In this document: positions 1 through 6,552 of the stretch, piece by piece
How positions within the stretch are numbered: the stretch's first letter is position 1
How the letters are laid out: each line of letters begins with the position of its first letter
DNA from: Myxococcota bacterium
Lineage (GTDB): Bacteria > Myxococcota_A > Bradymonadia > UBA7976 > UBA1532
Direction of reading: 5' to 3'
Length of the DNA: 39,516 nucleotides
Assembly (NCBI GenBank): GCA_023150895.1
Contig: JAKLJY010000060.1
Span: 1 to 39,516 of the forward strand
Notes under the pieces: model-generated
Seen by the model: the letters and a program-made list of their open reading frames with translations, nothing else
Told to the model about the DNA's origin: nothing
Database searches by the model: none
Translations under genes and position numbers: made by a program

Positions 1-205
1 GAGACGGACACCGGCAACACGCGACCGCTGGCGTTCTTCGGTTTGATCGCCGCCAGCTCATCGATCACGGCCTGGCTGACCGAGCCAAGGCGCTCTCCGG
101 TCTTTCCGTCGAGGAGCAGCTTCCGGCGCTGCCAGTAGATGTCCTCCCAACGGAGTCTGCGATCTCGCCCGTGCGTGCACCTGTGGCATGGAGGAGGATC
201 AGCAT
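1..205 (-). pseudogene. Tyrosine recombinase (phage-type integrase) catalytic-domain fragment, frameshifted
   Basis: From 205 leftward one frame reads LILLHATGARTGEI, the box I segment of tyrosine recombinases with the catalytic Arg in TGAR. From about 158 the neighbouring frame continues with LRWEDIYWQRRKLLLDGKTG and SQAVIDEL, the beta-strand region that follows box I. Restoring one C at about 158-161 would join them as GEIRRLRWEDI, so a single-base deletion is the simplest explanation. The N-terminal domain is absent, replaced by IstA sequence. The remaining box II and the Tyr would lie to the left of the window. Family assignment rests on motif recognition only. Confidence 0.65.
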
Positions 206-1073
206 CGTCTTGGCCCAGGGCCTTGTTCAGCGCGGCGAGCGACGTGAACCGCTCGTTGCGGAGCCGGGCCAGGATCCAGCGCTGCACGATCTGAACGGCG
301 ACCTCGACCTTGGGCTTGTCGCGGGGCTTGCGGGGTCGCGCCGGGACGACCACCGCGCCATGGTGCGTGGCCATCTCGGCATAGGTCCGCTGCACGCCCG
401 GTTCATAGCGGCAGGAGGCCGACACGCCGCTCTTGAGCTGGTCCGGGACGAGCACGGCGCTCGCCCCCTCGAAGAACTCGAAGGCCCGGACGTGGCTGGC
501 GATCCAGTCCGCCACCTGCTGCGTCGCGCTGGCCTCGGCGTAGGTGTAGTTCGAGGCGCCCAGCACCGCCACGAACAGCTCCACCGGCACGCTCTCGCCG
601 GTCGCGGGGTCGACGATGGACGGCCGCTTGCCCGAGTAGTCGACGAACGTCTTCTCGCCGGCGCGATGCACCTGGCGCATCGACGGCCGGCAACGCTTCA
701 GCCAGCTCCGGTAGCGCTCGCCGAACGCGGTCATCCGGTAGCCCTCGGGGTGCTGCTCCAGGTACTCAAGGTGGAGCAACTCCAGGGTCACGCCCGGTCG
801 GCGCAGCTCCGTGTGAATCCACACCATGTAGGGCTCGGCGCGCGTCGCGTCGACGGCCGCCTGCGGGTAGAGACGCGCTTCCAGCGCCCGCTCACCCAGA
901 CCCTCGACCGAGGCCCAGTCCAGACCACACGCCGCGGCCCGGGCCGCCGTCGCCGACACCGTGCCCGGGCTCACGCCCAGGCTCGTGGCAATCGCGCGAT
1001 GGCTCAGCCCCTCGCACCACTTCAGTCTCAGGATTTCTCTCGCTCTCCGCATGGACACTCGCTCCGTCGCCAT
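2..1073 (-). CDS. istA: IS21-family transposase IstA, 3'-truncated and read-through into integrase remnant
   Basis: DDE transposase that would catalyse strand transfer of the IS. Reading from ATG at 1073 there is no stop before the left edge. Residues about 10-45 form a helix-turn-helix (GLSHRAIATSLGVSPGTVS). The catalytic core shows the IS21 pattern: first Asp in FVDYSGK, second Asp in VPDQLKSGV, and Glu in KPRDKPKVEV. The normal IstA C-terminus is missing. After SLAALNKAL (about 215) the protein turns into residues that belong to a tyrosine recombinase in part, so only about 286 residues are genuine IstA. The gene is almost certainly non-functional because of the truncation. The HTH and DDE assignment is confident; the exact join is not. 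Confidence 0.8.
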   Translation of the reverse strand, partial: MATERVSMRRAREILRLKWCEGLSHRAIATSLGVSPGTVSATAARAAACGLDWASVEGLGERALEARLYPQAAVDATRAEPYMVWIHTELRRPGVTLELLHLEYLEQHPEGYRMTAFGERYRSWLKRCRPSMRQVHRAGEKTFVDYSGKRPSIVDPATGESVPVELFVAVLGASNYTYAEASATQQVADWIASHVRAFEFFEGASAVLVPDQLKSGVSASCRYEPGVQRTYAEMATHHGAVVVPARPRKPRDKPKVEVAVQIVQRWILARLRNERFTSLAALNKALGQDDADPPPCHRCTHGRDRRLRWEDIYWQRRKLLLDGKTGERLGSVSQAVIDELAAIKPKNASGRVLPVSV

Positions 1074-1130
1074 CACCACCTCCTTCAGGGAGGCGGGTGC
1101 GTAGTCGATGTCCAGCGGCGCTTCTACCCG

Positions 1131-1276
1131 GTGATCACGATGGCGATTTCGGTGATCACGATGGCGATTCCGACGATCACGATGCCGCGATTTCGGCGAT
1201 CACGATGGCGATTTCGGTGATCACGATGCCGCGACTCTGGTGATCACGATGCCGCGATTTTCGCGATCACGATGAC
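1131..1276. repeat. IS21-type terminal repeat array (7 copies of GATCACGATG)
   Basis: Seven copies of GATCACGATG start at 1133, 1154, 1175, 1198, 1219, 1242 and 1265, so the spacing is 21 or 23 bp (about two helical turns). Between copies the spacer is CGATTTCGGT or a close variant. Multiple spaced repeats at the ends are typical of IS21-family elements, where they bind the transposase. The array lies immediately upstream of istA and marks the outer end of the element. Confidence 0.75.
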
Positions 1277-1993
1277 ACGACGCGCGCACCGGCCAGGACG
1301 TGCCGCTCGTCTCGGCCCACGGTCGGTGGGCGGCCGAGCTGCCGATCAAATTCGCGGGCCTCTACGGTTTCGTGGCCATCCTGGGCTCGACAGACCTGGC
1401 GCGCGGCGTCGAGCGCTGGCTTGCTGGAGTCGGCGCCGTCGGTGGCGCGGAGGAGGTTCACGCTCGGCTTCGCGAGGCCATCGACATCGGGGGTCGCTTA
1501 GAGGCGCTCGCCTGGTGGGCGTGGATTCGCAGGGTTCACGTCGAAGGAACTGGATACGTCGATCAGGGCGCACATGTGGACGACCCGGGCCTTCGTCCGT
1601 GCCCTTTCGCCCGCGAGGTCGTGGCCGAGGTCCACGGACTCGCGGCCGACAACGACGCGCTCCACGCCACCGGGCACCTGACGGCAGTCTCAGTGCCGTT
1701 GGTCACGGGGGCCTGGGCCGGTGCCAGGCCGGAGCCGAAGTTCGAGACGATCCTGAAGTACTCCCAGCGGCGCGGTGTCGTCCTTGCCGATTCGTTCGAG
1801 GGCTACCCCCTGGCGCTCGGTCGGCTGGCGCGCGAACTTCCAACCGGGAAGCCGGCGTGGACCGTGGACGTCGTCTCGCGGAAGGAGGTGGCTCGGCCAG
1901 TTTCGACGCTGCTGGACGTGCGGACGATGGTTCATGGGTTCCGCGGTGGTGCACGCCTGGGGGCATGCCGCGACCTCCAGCGAAGGGAAGTAG
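1276..1993 (+). pseudogene. Hypothetical gene remnant, 5' cut by the IS end
   Basis: The frame opens just after a TGA at 1273-1275 in the IS end and reads a natural-looking globular protein (AELPIKFAGLYGFVAIL early, ARPVSTLLDVRTMVHG late). A possible internal start is GTG at 1300, but sequence before it also looks coding (GQDVPL), which suggests loss of the N-terminus to the IS insertion. Near 1935 the composition of this frame decays into an Arg-rich shadow. A neighbouring frame then gives SAVVHAWGHAATSSEGK and a stop at 1991-1993, three bases before the next gene, so a frameshift near 1935 is likely. I do not recognise the family and propose no function. Confidence 0.35.
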
Positions 1994-1996
1994 GGG

Positions 1997-3217
1997 ATGG
2001 CGGACGATTCGGCGGCACGTCATCCTTGGTCCGAGTTCGACTCCTTGGTGGTCGGGTTGGCCGGCGTGCACGCGCAGGCGCGGCAGGCCGCGGCGCGGTC
2101 GGTGGACGAGATCCTCACACTGCGCAGCTGGCTGATCGGGACCTGGATCGTCGCCTACGAGCAGGGCGGCAGCGACCGCGCGAAGTACGGCGCGCGACTC
2201 ATCGAGTCCCTCGCGGCGGCCTTCAAGGCGCGGGGCATCGAGGGGCTCGGCGTCTCGAATCTCAAGAACGGCAGGCAGCTCGCGCTGGCGTGGCCGCGCC
2301 TGGGGATTCGCCAGACACCGTCTGGCGAATTGGCGGATGAGATTCGCCAGACACTGTCTGCTGAATCTGTCCTCATGGTGGCGTCCCCCGTCGGAGACGC
2401 GCGAGTGCCCGCGGCGCGCGAGGCGGCGTACAACACGCTCCCCTGGCATGACGACGACTGGATGCGCCGCCTGCGCACCGAGCTGTCGTACTCGCACCTG
2501 TTGGAGTTGTCGCGCATCGACCCCCCGCTCGCTCGCGCCTTCTACGAGTTGGAGACGCTGAAGAGCCGCTGGAGCGTTCGAGAGCTGAAGCGCCAGCGCG
2601 ACTCTATGCTCTTCGAGCGGATCGGGCTCTCCAAAGACGTGGACGCAGCGGCCGCGCTCGCCCAATCGCGAATCCAGCCGGACGCACCCGCCGACCCCGA
2701 GCACATCGTCCGCGACCCCTACGTGCTGGAGTTCCTCGGCCTCGAAGGCCGCATGCTGCCCAACGAGACGGAGTTGGAATCGGCGTTGCTCACCCACCTC
2801 CAGGCGTTCCTCCTGGAGCTTGGGGGCGGTTTCGCGTTCGTCGGCCGGCAATACCGGATCACCGTCGGCGGTCGGCACAACTTCATCGACCTGGTCTTCT
2901 ATCACCGGGGCCTGCGCTGCCTCGTGGCCATCGAGTTGAAGCTCGGTCGGTTCACACACGAACACGCCGGGCAGATGAACTTCTATCTCAACTGGCTGCG
3001 CGAGAACGCCGCCCTGCCGGACGAGAACCCGCCCATCGGGATTGTCCTCTGCGCCGACAAGGACGCTGAGGAGGTCCACTACGCGACGGGCGGCCTCGAC
3101 CGGCAGGTCTTCGTCTCGCGTTACCTGACGGCGCTGCCGAGCGAGGAGCAGCTGCGTCGGTGGTTGACCGACGAACGCGAGGTGCTGGCGCGGCGTGGGG
3201 GATCGGTGGACGGGTGA
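1997..3217 (+). CDS. PD-(D/E)XK nuclease of the DUF1016/YhcG type
   Basis: Predicted DNA nuclease, 406 residues. The N-terminal domain (about residues 30-105) has the DUF1016 helical region (LIGTWIVAYEQGG, GLGVSNLKNGRQLALAWP). The middle has SYSHLLEL and RWSVRELKRQRDSMLFERIGLS, hallmark segments of the family. The C-terminal PD-(D/E)XK fold shows Asp298 in FIDLVFYH and Glu313-x-Lys315 in AIELKLG. Family members act in genome maintenance, toxin-like or defence-linked settings, and the role is generally unclear. A purine-rich GAAGGGAAGTAGGGG precedes the ATG at 1997. The protein is somewhat longer than usual because of a palindrome-encoded insertion at about residues 104-124. Its neighbours are IS and integrase remnants and another nuclease gene. 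Confidence 0.85.
   Translation: MADDSAARHPWSEFDSLVVGLAGVHAQARQAAARSVDEILTLRSWLIGTWIVAYEQGGSDRAKYGARLIESLAAAFKARGIEGLGVSNLKNGRQLALAWPRLGIRQTPSGELADEIRQTLSAESVLMVASPVGDARVPAAREAAYNTLPWHDDDWMRRLRTELSYSHLLELSRIDPPLARAFYELETLKSRWSVRELKRQRDSMLFERIGLSKDVDAAAALAQSRIQPDAPADPEHIVRDPYVLEFLGLEGRMLPNETELESALLTHLQAFLLELGGGFAFVGRQYRITVGGRHNFIDLVFYHRGLRCLVAIELKLGRFTHEHAGQMNFYLNWLRENAALPDENPPIGIVLCADKDAEEVHYATGGLDRQVFVSRYLTALPSEEQLRRWLTDEREVLARRGGSVDG
2306..2366 (+). repeat. Two tandem palindromes inside the DUF1016 gene
   Basis: A perfect inverted repeat, ATTCGCCAGAC-acc-GTCTGGCGAAT, occupies 2306-2330. A near-copy, ATTCGCCAGAC-act-GTCTGCTGAAT, occupies 2342-2366. The period is 36 bp, so the reading frame is kept, encoding IRQTPSGELADE then IRQTLSAESVLM. 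The segment falls in the linker between the N-terminal domain and the conserved LSYSH motif. It looks like an inserted and duplicated palindromic element. Confidence 0.7.
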
Positions 3218-3256
3218 CGGAGTGGGGACTTCGGGGAGCGGGGTTTCGTCCGGCCG

Positions 3257-4069
3257 TCATTGGGCGGAGTCAGGGCGGGCCGTGAACGGGACAGCCGCCG
3301 AGACGGCGCGCAGCGCGGCCTCGACGTTCTCCACGATCCATGCGGGCTCGTAGGCGTGGGCGGCCTCGCCGACGTGACCCCGGACGATCCATTTCGGGTA
3401 ACCGTCAAACCCGGTCGGCTGGCACTCGACCGTCCCACACGCCGCCTCCAGCGCGGTCGTCAGGCTCTTCGAGTGGCTCAGGAGAGCCTCCACGCGCGGC
3501 GCCGTTCGCCGGCGATTCCATTGCCGCCCGTACCACATCACGTCGGGACCGCGCGGCGGGTGCGTGCGCTCCAGCCAGAAGTGCAGACCCACCGGGCCGG
3601 CGCCTTCCACCCAGACCTCCGTGATGAAGCACTTGCCGGCGTACAGGTAGAACGGACGCCCGCCCTCCAATCTTCCGTCAGCGACGAGCCGCGCAACGAC
3701 CTCACCCTTGAGCAGTGCGTCCAGTGCCGCGAGCATCTCGGCCTTCGCCCGAGTCCGCTTCGGTGCCTCGGCGCGCGCCCCTGGGGACGCCTCGTCCCCG
3801 CGGGCGGACCACGTCAGCCGTTCCACGGCCAGGAACTCCTCGCCCGCGCGGCCGGTGTGGTAGACGAACGACCAGCAGTAGATGCCGACCCCCTGCAGCG
3901 CCAGTCTGCGGCACACGTCGAGAGTCTGAGGATCGAACTCCTCCGCCACGAGGACCACCCGCTGACGGGTGTTGAGCGGCGGCGGCGTCCACGAGTCACT
4001 GCCCGTGCCGAAGACCTCGCGCAGGCGGTCCGCGAGGGCCGCGCCGGTGCTTCTGTCCTTGGCTGCCAA
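3257..4069 (-). CDS. C-terminal portion of a split NucS/DUF91-like PD-(D/E)XK protein
   Basis: It reads in the same frame as, and directly after, the stop of the 4070-4375 segment, beginning at a TTG codon. Early residues TRQRVVLVAEEFDPQTLDVC and GVGIYCWSFVYHT match the part that follows the nuclease core in single-chain proteins of this class. The rest (WYGRQWNRRR, LLSHSKSLTTAL, FDGYPKWIVRGHV) resembles a C-terminal accessory domain of the DUF4268 kind, an uncertain assignment. No ribosome-binding site is evident before the TTG. Most likely this is the tail of one gene broken by an amber codon; it could be separately translated or read through. Without the upstream part it lacks the nuclease residues. 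Confidence 0.6.
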   Translation of the reverse strand: MAAKDRSTGAALADRLREVFGTGSDSWTPPPLNTRQRVVLVAEEFDPQTLDVCRRLALQGVGIYCWSFVYHTGRAGEEFLAVERLTWSARGDEASPGARAEAPKRTRAKAEMLAALDALLKGEVVARLVADGRLEGGRPFYLYAGKCFITEVWVEGAGPVGLHFWLERTHPPRGPDVMWYGRQWNRRRTAPRVEALLSHSKSLTTALEAACGTVECQPTGFDGYPKWIVRGHVGEAAHAYEPAWIVENVEAALRAVSAAVPFTARPDSAQ

Positions 4070-4375
4070 CTACTCCAGCGCCTCGCGGTTCAGGCCCGCG
4101 GCCCAGGCCGCGTATTCGAGCGCCTGGGCGACGATGTCGCGGGGAGCGCGACCGCGCTTCAACTCCCAGACCTCGACGGCCCCGTCGGCCGCGATGCCGA
4201 TGAGGTCGGGTCGCTTGCCGTGGTCGGTGTGTGGCTGGCGGGCGATGAAGCAGACGCCCAACTCGTCGCCGCTGGCCTGTAGTATCGTCTCCAGGCGATC
4301 CTCATCGTGCGCGGCGCCGAATTTCGCCGGCGCAACGGGTTGCAGCGCGTCGCCCTCGATTTTGTAGATGGGCAT
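4070..4375 (-). CDS. N-terminal PD-(D/E)XK (NucS/DUF91-like) segment ending at an amber stop
   Basis: A 101-residue reading frame beginning MPIYKIEGDALQPV, a start typical of longer nuclease-like proteins. It has the PD-(D/E)XK core: Asp57 in RPDLIGI, Glu71-x-Lys73 in VWELKRG, and a downstream Gln-containing helix (VAQALEYAAWA). The frame stops at TAG 4072-4070 after LNREALE and continues without shift as LAAKDRSTGAALADRLREVFG, which reads naturally as one protein. The intact product would be about 372 residues. The enzyme class suggests DNA cleavage in repair or defence. Nonsense mutation, sequence error or stop readthrough are the options. Confidence 0.65.
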   Translation of the reverse strand: MPIYKIEGDALQPVAPAKFGAAHDEDRLETILQASGDELGVCFIARQPHTDHGKRPDLIGIAADGAVEVWELKRGRAPRDIVAQALEYAAWAAGLNREALE

Positions 4376-4493
4376 GGCGGGACCTCAGCGACTGCGATTC
4401 ACCTCGGGTGTACGAGCAGCGGCCCCGCGTGTCCACCACGTCGCGATCCGTCACTCGCCACACGCTGCACCTGGAGCGCCGTCGGGCTGTGCG

Positions 4494-4542
4494 GGTTGTG
4501 CGGGTTGCGAGCCGAAAACAGCCCCAAATGGCCCGCACAACC
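4494..4542. repeat. 11-bp inverted repeat with a 9-bp tandem duplication
   Basis: GGTTGTGCGGG at 4494-4504 is the exact reverse complement of CCCGCACAACC at 4532-4542, with 27 bases between. The left arm overlaps a perfect tandem 9-mer, GTGCGGGTT, at 4489-4506. It sits in the 197-base gap between the broken nuclease gene (start 4375) and the end of the thioredoxin-fold gene (4573). That is the border between the accessory segment and ordinary chromosome. Its function is unknown; the loop is too long for a normal terminator. Confidence 0.5.
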
Positions 4543-4572
4543 GAATCGCCACCGACGTAATTACCTGAAACT

Positions 4573-5145
4573 TCAGCCGTTCCTGTCCGCGCCCACCTTC
4601 CACTTGATGTTGCACCCCAGGCTCGGGCGCTGCGGGCGCTCGAAGGGCTGCCCGGCGAGCAGGGCGTCACACGCCGCGCGCAGGTCCTGCCCGGTCACGG
4701 CGACGGGTTGGCCGGGGCGGGCGCCGTCGAACTGCCCGCGGTAGTAGAGCGTGCGTTCGCCGTCGTAGAGGAAGAAGTCGGGCGTGCAGGCGGCGTCGTA
4801 GGCGGTGGCGACGGCCTGGGACTCGTCGATGAGATAGGGGAACACATACCCGGCGCGCTCGGCTTCGGCCTTCATGTGTTCCGGGCTGTCGGCGGGGTAC
4901 TGCGTCCAGTCATTGCTGTTGACGCCGACGATGGCGAGGCCGCGCGCCTGGTAGTCCCGGGCGAAGCGGGCAAGCTCGTCGCGGATGTGGACGACGAACG
5001 GGCAATGGTTGCAGATGAACATCACGAGCAGGCCGGGGGCGCTCGCGAAGTCGTCGCGGCGCCAGCGGCGGCCGTTCACGTCGGGGAGGTCGAAGTCGGG
5101 GGCGGGTCGCCCGAGCTCGGGCATGGTCGAGGGGGTGCGTGCCAT
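4573..5145 (-). CDS. Thioredoxin-fold (AhpC/TSA, TlpA-like) redox protein
   Basis: A 190-residue protein starting MARTPSTMPELGRPAPDFDL. A redoxin fold is indicated by the N-terminal PAPDFDLPDVNG strand, the active site FICNHCPFV with a CxxC (Cys45, Cys48), GVNSNDWTQYPADSPEHM, and the cis-Pro region TPDFFLYDGERTLYYRGQFD. This belongs to a widespread group of cytoplasmic peroxiredoxin-like thioredoxins; no signal peptide is seen. Start ATG 5145 was chosen because upstream residues are Arg/Pro-rich shadow; ATG 5124 is an alternative. No strong ribosome-binding site is visible for either. It lies 40 bases downstream of the lipoprotein gene on the same strand, so the two could be co-transcribed. 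Confidence 0.8.
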   Translation of the reverse strand: MARTPSTMPELGRPAPDFDLPDVNGRRWRRDDFASAPGLLVMFICNHCPFVVHIRDELARFARDYQARGLAIVGVNSNDWTQYPADSPEHMKAEAERAGYVFPYLIDESQAVATAYDAACTPDFFLYDGERTLYYRGQFDGARPGQPVAVTGQDLRAACDALLAGQPFERPQRPSLGCNIKWKVGADRNG

Positions 5146-5185
5146 GTCGGTGAGGATGCGCGCACGCTTCCCCGCGTCGCAAGGC

Positions 5186-6355
5186 TCACTCGCCGTCGGC
5201 CGGCGCGGGCTCCTCGGGCAGCGCGTCGCCCTCGGGCAGCTCGAAGTCCTCGGGGGCGGGCATGTCCTCGACCTCGTCCATACCCTCGGGAGCGGGGGCG
5301 CACTGCCCGCCGCTGAAGCGGGGACGCGCCCGCATCGCCGCCGCCGGCGCCGCGGTCTCCTCGTGGGCGACCGCCCCGTCGGCGCGCCAGCACTGGACGA
5401 CGCGCGCACACTCGCCCTCGCCGGCACTGCCGCCGCAGACCGCCGCCACGGCGCGGGCACCGAGGCCCCGCCGCCACGCCACCGCGGCGCGGACGTGTTC
5501 TTCGAGGCCATCCTCGCCCAGGCTGAGCGCGCCGGACTCGTCGGCCGCCACCAGGTCCCCGTTTGCGATCAGCGTGACCCGCCCGCCGGTGCCATGGATG
5601 TGCTTGAACCGGTAGAGGCCACTGACCGGGGTCTCGTCCCCGGCGCGGGCGAAGTCGCGCAGGGCGACGTTGAGCTGCCGCACCGGGCCGACCGCGCGGT
5701 ACCCGATGCCCAGGCGCCCCGCGGGGCCCTCGCGGCCGGTCAGCGCCGCGTACTGATCGAAGTCGAAGCCGATCCGCCCGTGCCCGCGCTTGCGGTCGTC
5801 GAAGCGCGCCACGACCTTGCCCTCGCCGGCCATGACCGGCACCAGGGCCTCGTCGCCGGCGTCCACGGGGCGGCCCTTCAGCGCGAAGGCGTAGTGGCGG
5901 TTCTTGGCGTCGCGGCGGCACGAAGTGAGGACCCAGTGGACCGTGCCGGCCTCGTTGTCCGTGGCCCAGCGCCGGCACTCGACCTTGCCTTCGCTGTAGG
6001 TCTCGGGCTCGACGCCCTCGATGAGGGCCGCCACCCGAGCGTGCGCCTCTTCGCGCAGGGCGTTGACGTTCTCGAAGACGGCGCGGGTGAGGCCGCGCAG
6101 GCGGGCGGGACCGGCAGCGCTCTCGTCGGCCGCGGCCGCCGCGTCTTCGGGTTCGGTCGCGCCGTCGTCGAGCGTCAGGGCGAGGGCCTGCGAGTCGGGG
6201 ATGGCCTCGGCGAAGTCACCCTCGGCGGTCGCGCCCGCGGTCTCGGTGCCGCCCTCGTCGCTCTCTTGGCCGCCACAGGCGGTGAGGGCGAGCGCGGCGC
6301 TCATGGCGAAACCGGCGAAGGGGAACAGGCGGGCAGTGTTCGGGCGCGCAGACAT
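5186..6355 (-). CDS. Lipoprotein of unknown function
   Basis: 389 residues. A type II signal peptide ends at a lipobox LALTAC with the lipidated Cys at 27. An acidic low-complexity stretch follows (about residues 30-85). The folded part (about 86-345) contains RGLTRAVFENVNALREEAHARV and KVECRRWATDNEAGTVHWVL, with paired cysteines (CRRW and SCRRD; CGG, CARVVQC), suggesting disulfides in the periplasm. The C-terminus is again Asp/Glu/Pro-rich. CAGGAG lies 6 bases before the ATG. A run of eight T (6415-6422) lies upstream in the divergent region shared with the propeller gene. I do not recognise a named family. Confidence 0.75.
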   Translation of the reverse strand: MSARPNTARLFPFAGFAMSAALALTACGGQESDEGGTETAGATAEGDFAEAIPDSQALALTLDDGATEPEDAAAAADESAAGPARLRGLTRAVFENVNALREEAHARVAALIEGVEPETYSEGKVECRRWATDNEAGTVHWVLTSCRRDAKNRHYAFALKGRPVDAGDEALVPVMAGEGKVVARFDDRKRGHGRIGFDFDQYAALTGREGPAGRLGIGYRAVGPVRQLNVALRDFARAGDETPVSGLYRFKHIHGTGGRVTLIANGDLVAADESGALSLGEDGLEEHVRAAVAWRRGLGARAVAAVCGGSAGEGECARVVQCWRADGAVAHEETAAPAAAMRARPRFSGGQCAPAPEGMDEVEDMPAPEDFELPEGDALPEEPAPADGE

Positions 6356-6552
6356 GGGCGTCTCCTGGGTGGGGGCGGCTCGGGCGGAGTCGTTCCGCGG
6401 GCCGCCACGTCGTCTTTTTTTTCGCTCTCACTCAGCCTCAACCGACGACCGGCCGGCGGGTTGCGGCGCGCCGGGCGAATTTCCGTGCGGTCGATCACGG
6501 CGTTCGAAATGACCCCTTGCCGGGGGGGCCCCGTTTGGGAATCCTGCGCGCC

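Larger units (their letters stand above)
1..1277 (-). mobile_element. IS21-family insertion sequence remnant (one end plus istA 5' part)
   Basis: The segment holds a repeat-rich IS end at about 1131-1277 and, reading leftward, an istA-like gene starting at 1073. IS21 elements normally carry istA then istB between ends with multiple internal repeats. Here the IstA similarity stops near 210 and gives way to an unrelated recombinase fragment, so no istB follows directly. The outer end is placed at about 1277 because a TG dinucleotide precedes the last repeat on the minus strand; this boundary is a guess. The element appears to have truncated the gene on its right. Confidence 0.7.

Noticed and set aside
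1131-1276. CRISPR-like array
   Set aside because: The period is only 21-23 bp with near-constant spacers and it abuts istA, so it is an IS end, not repeats with unique spacers.
6415-6422. Run of eight T as an intrinsic terminator
   Set aside because: No stable GC stem directly precedes it, and it lies between two divergent gene starts.
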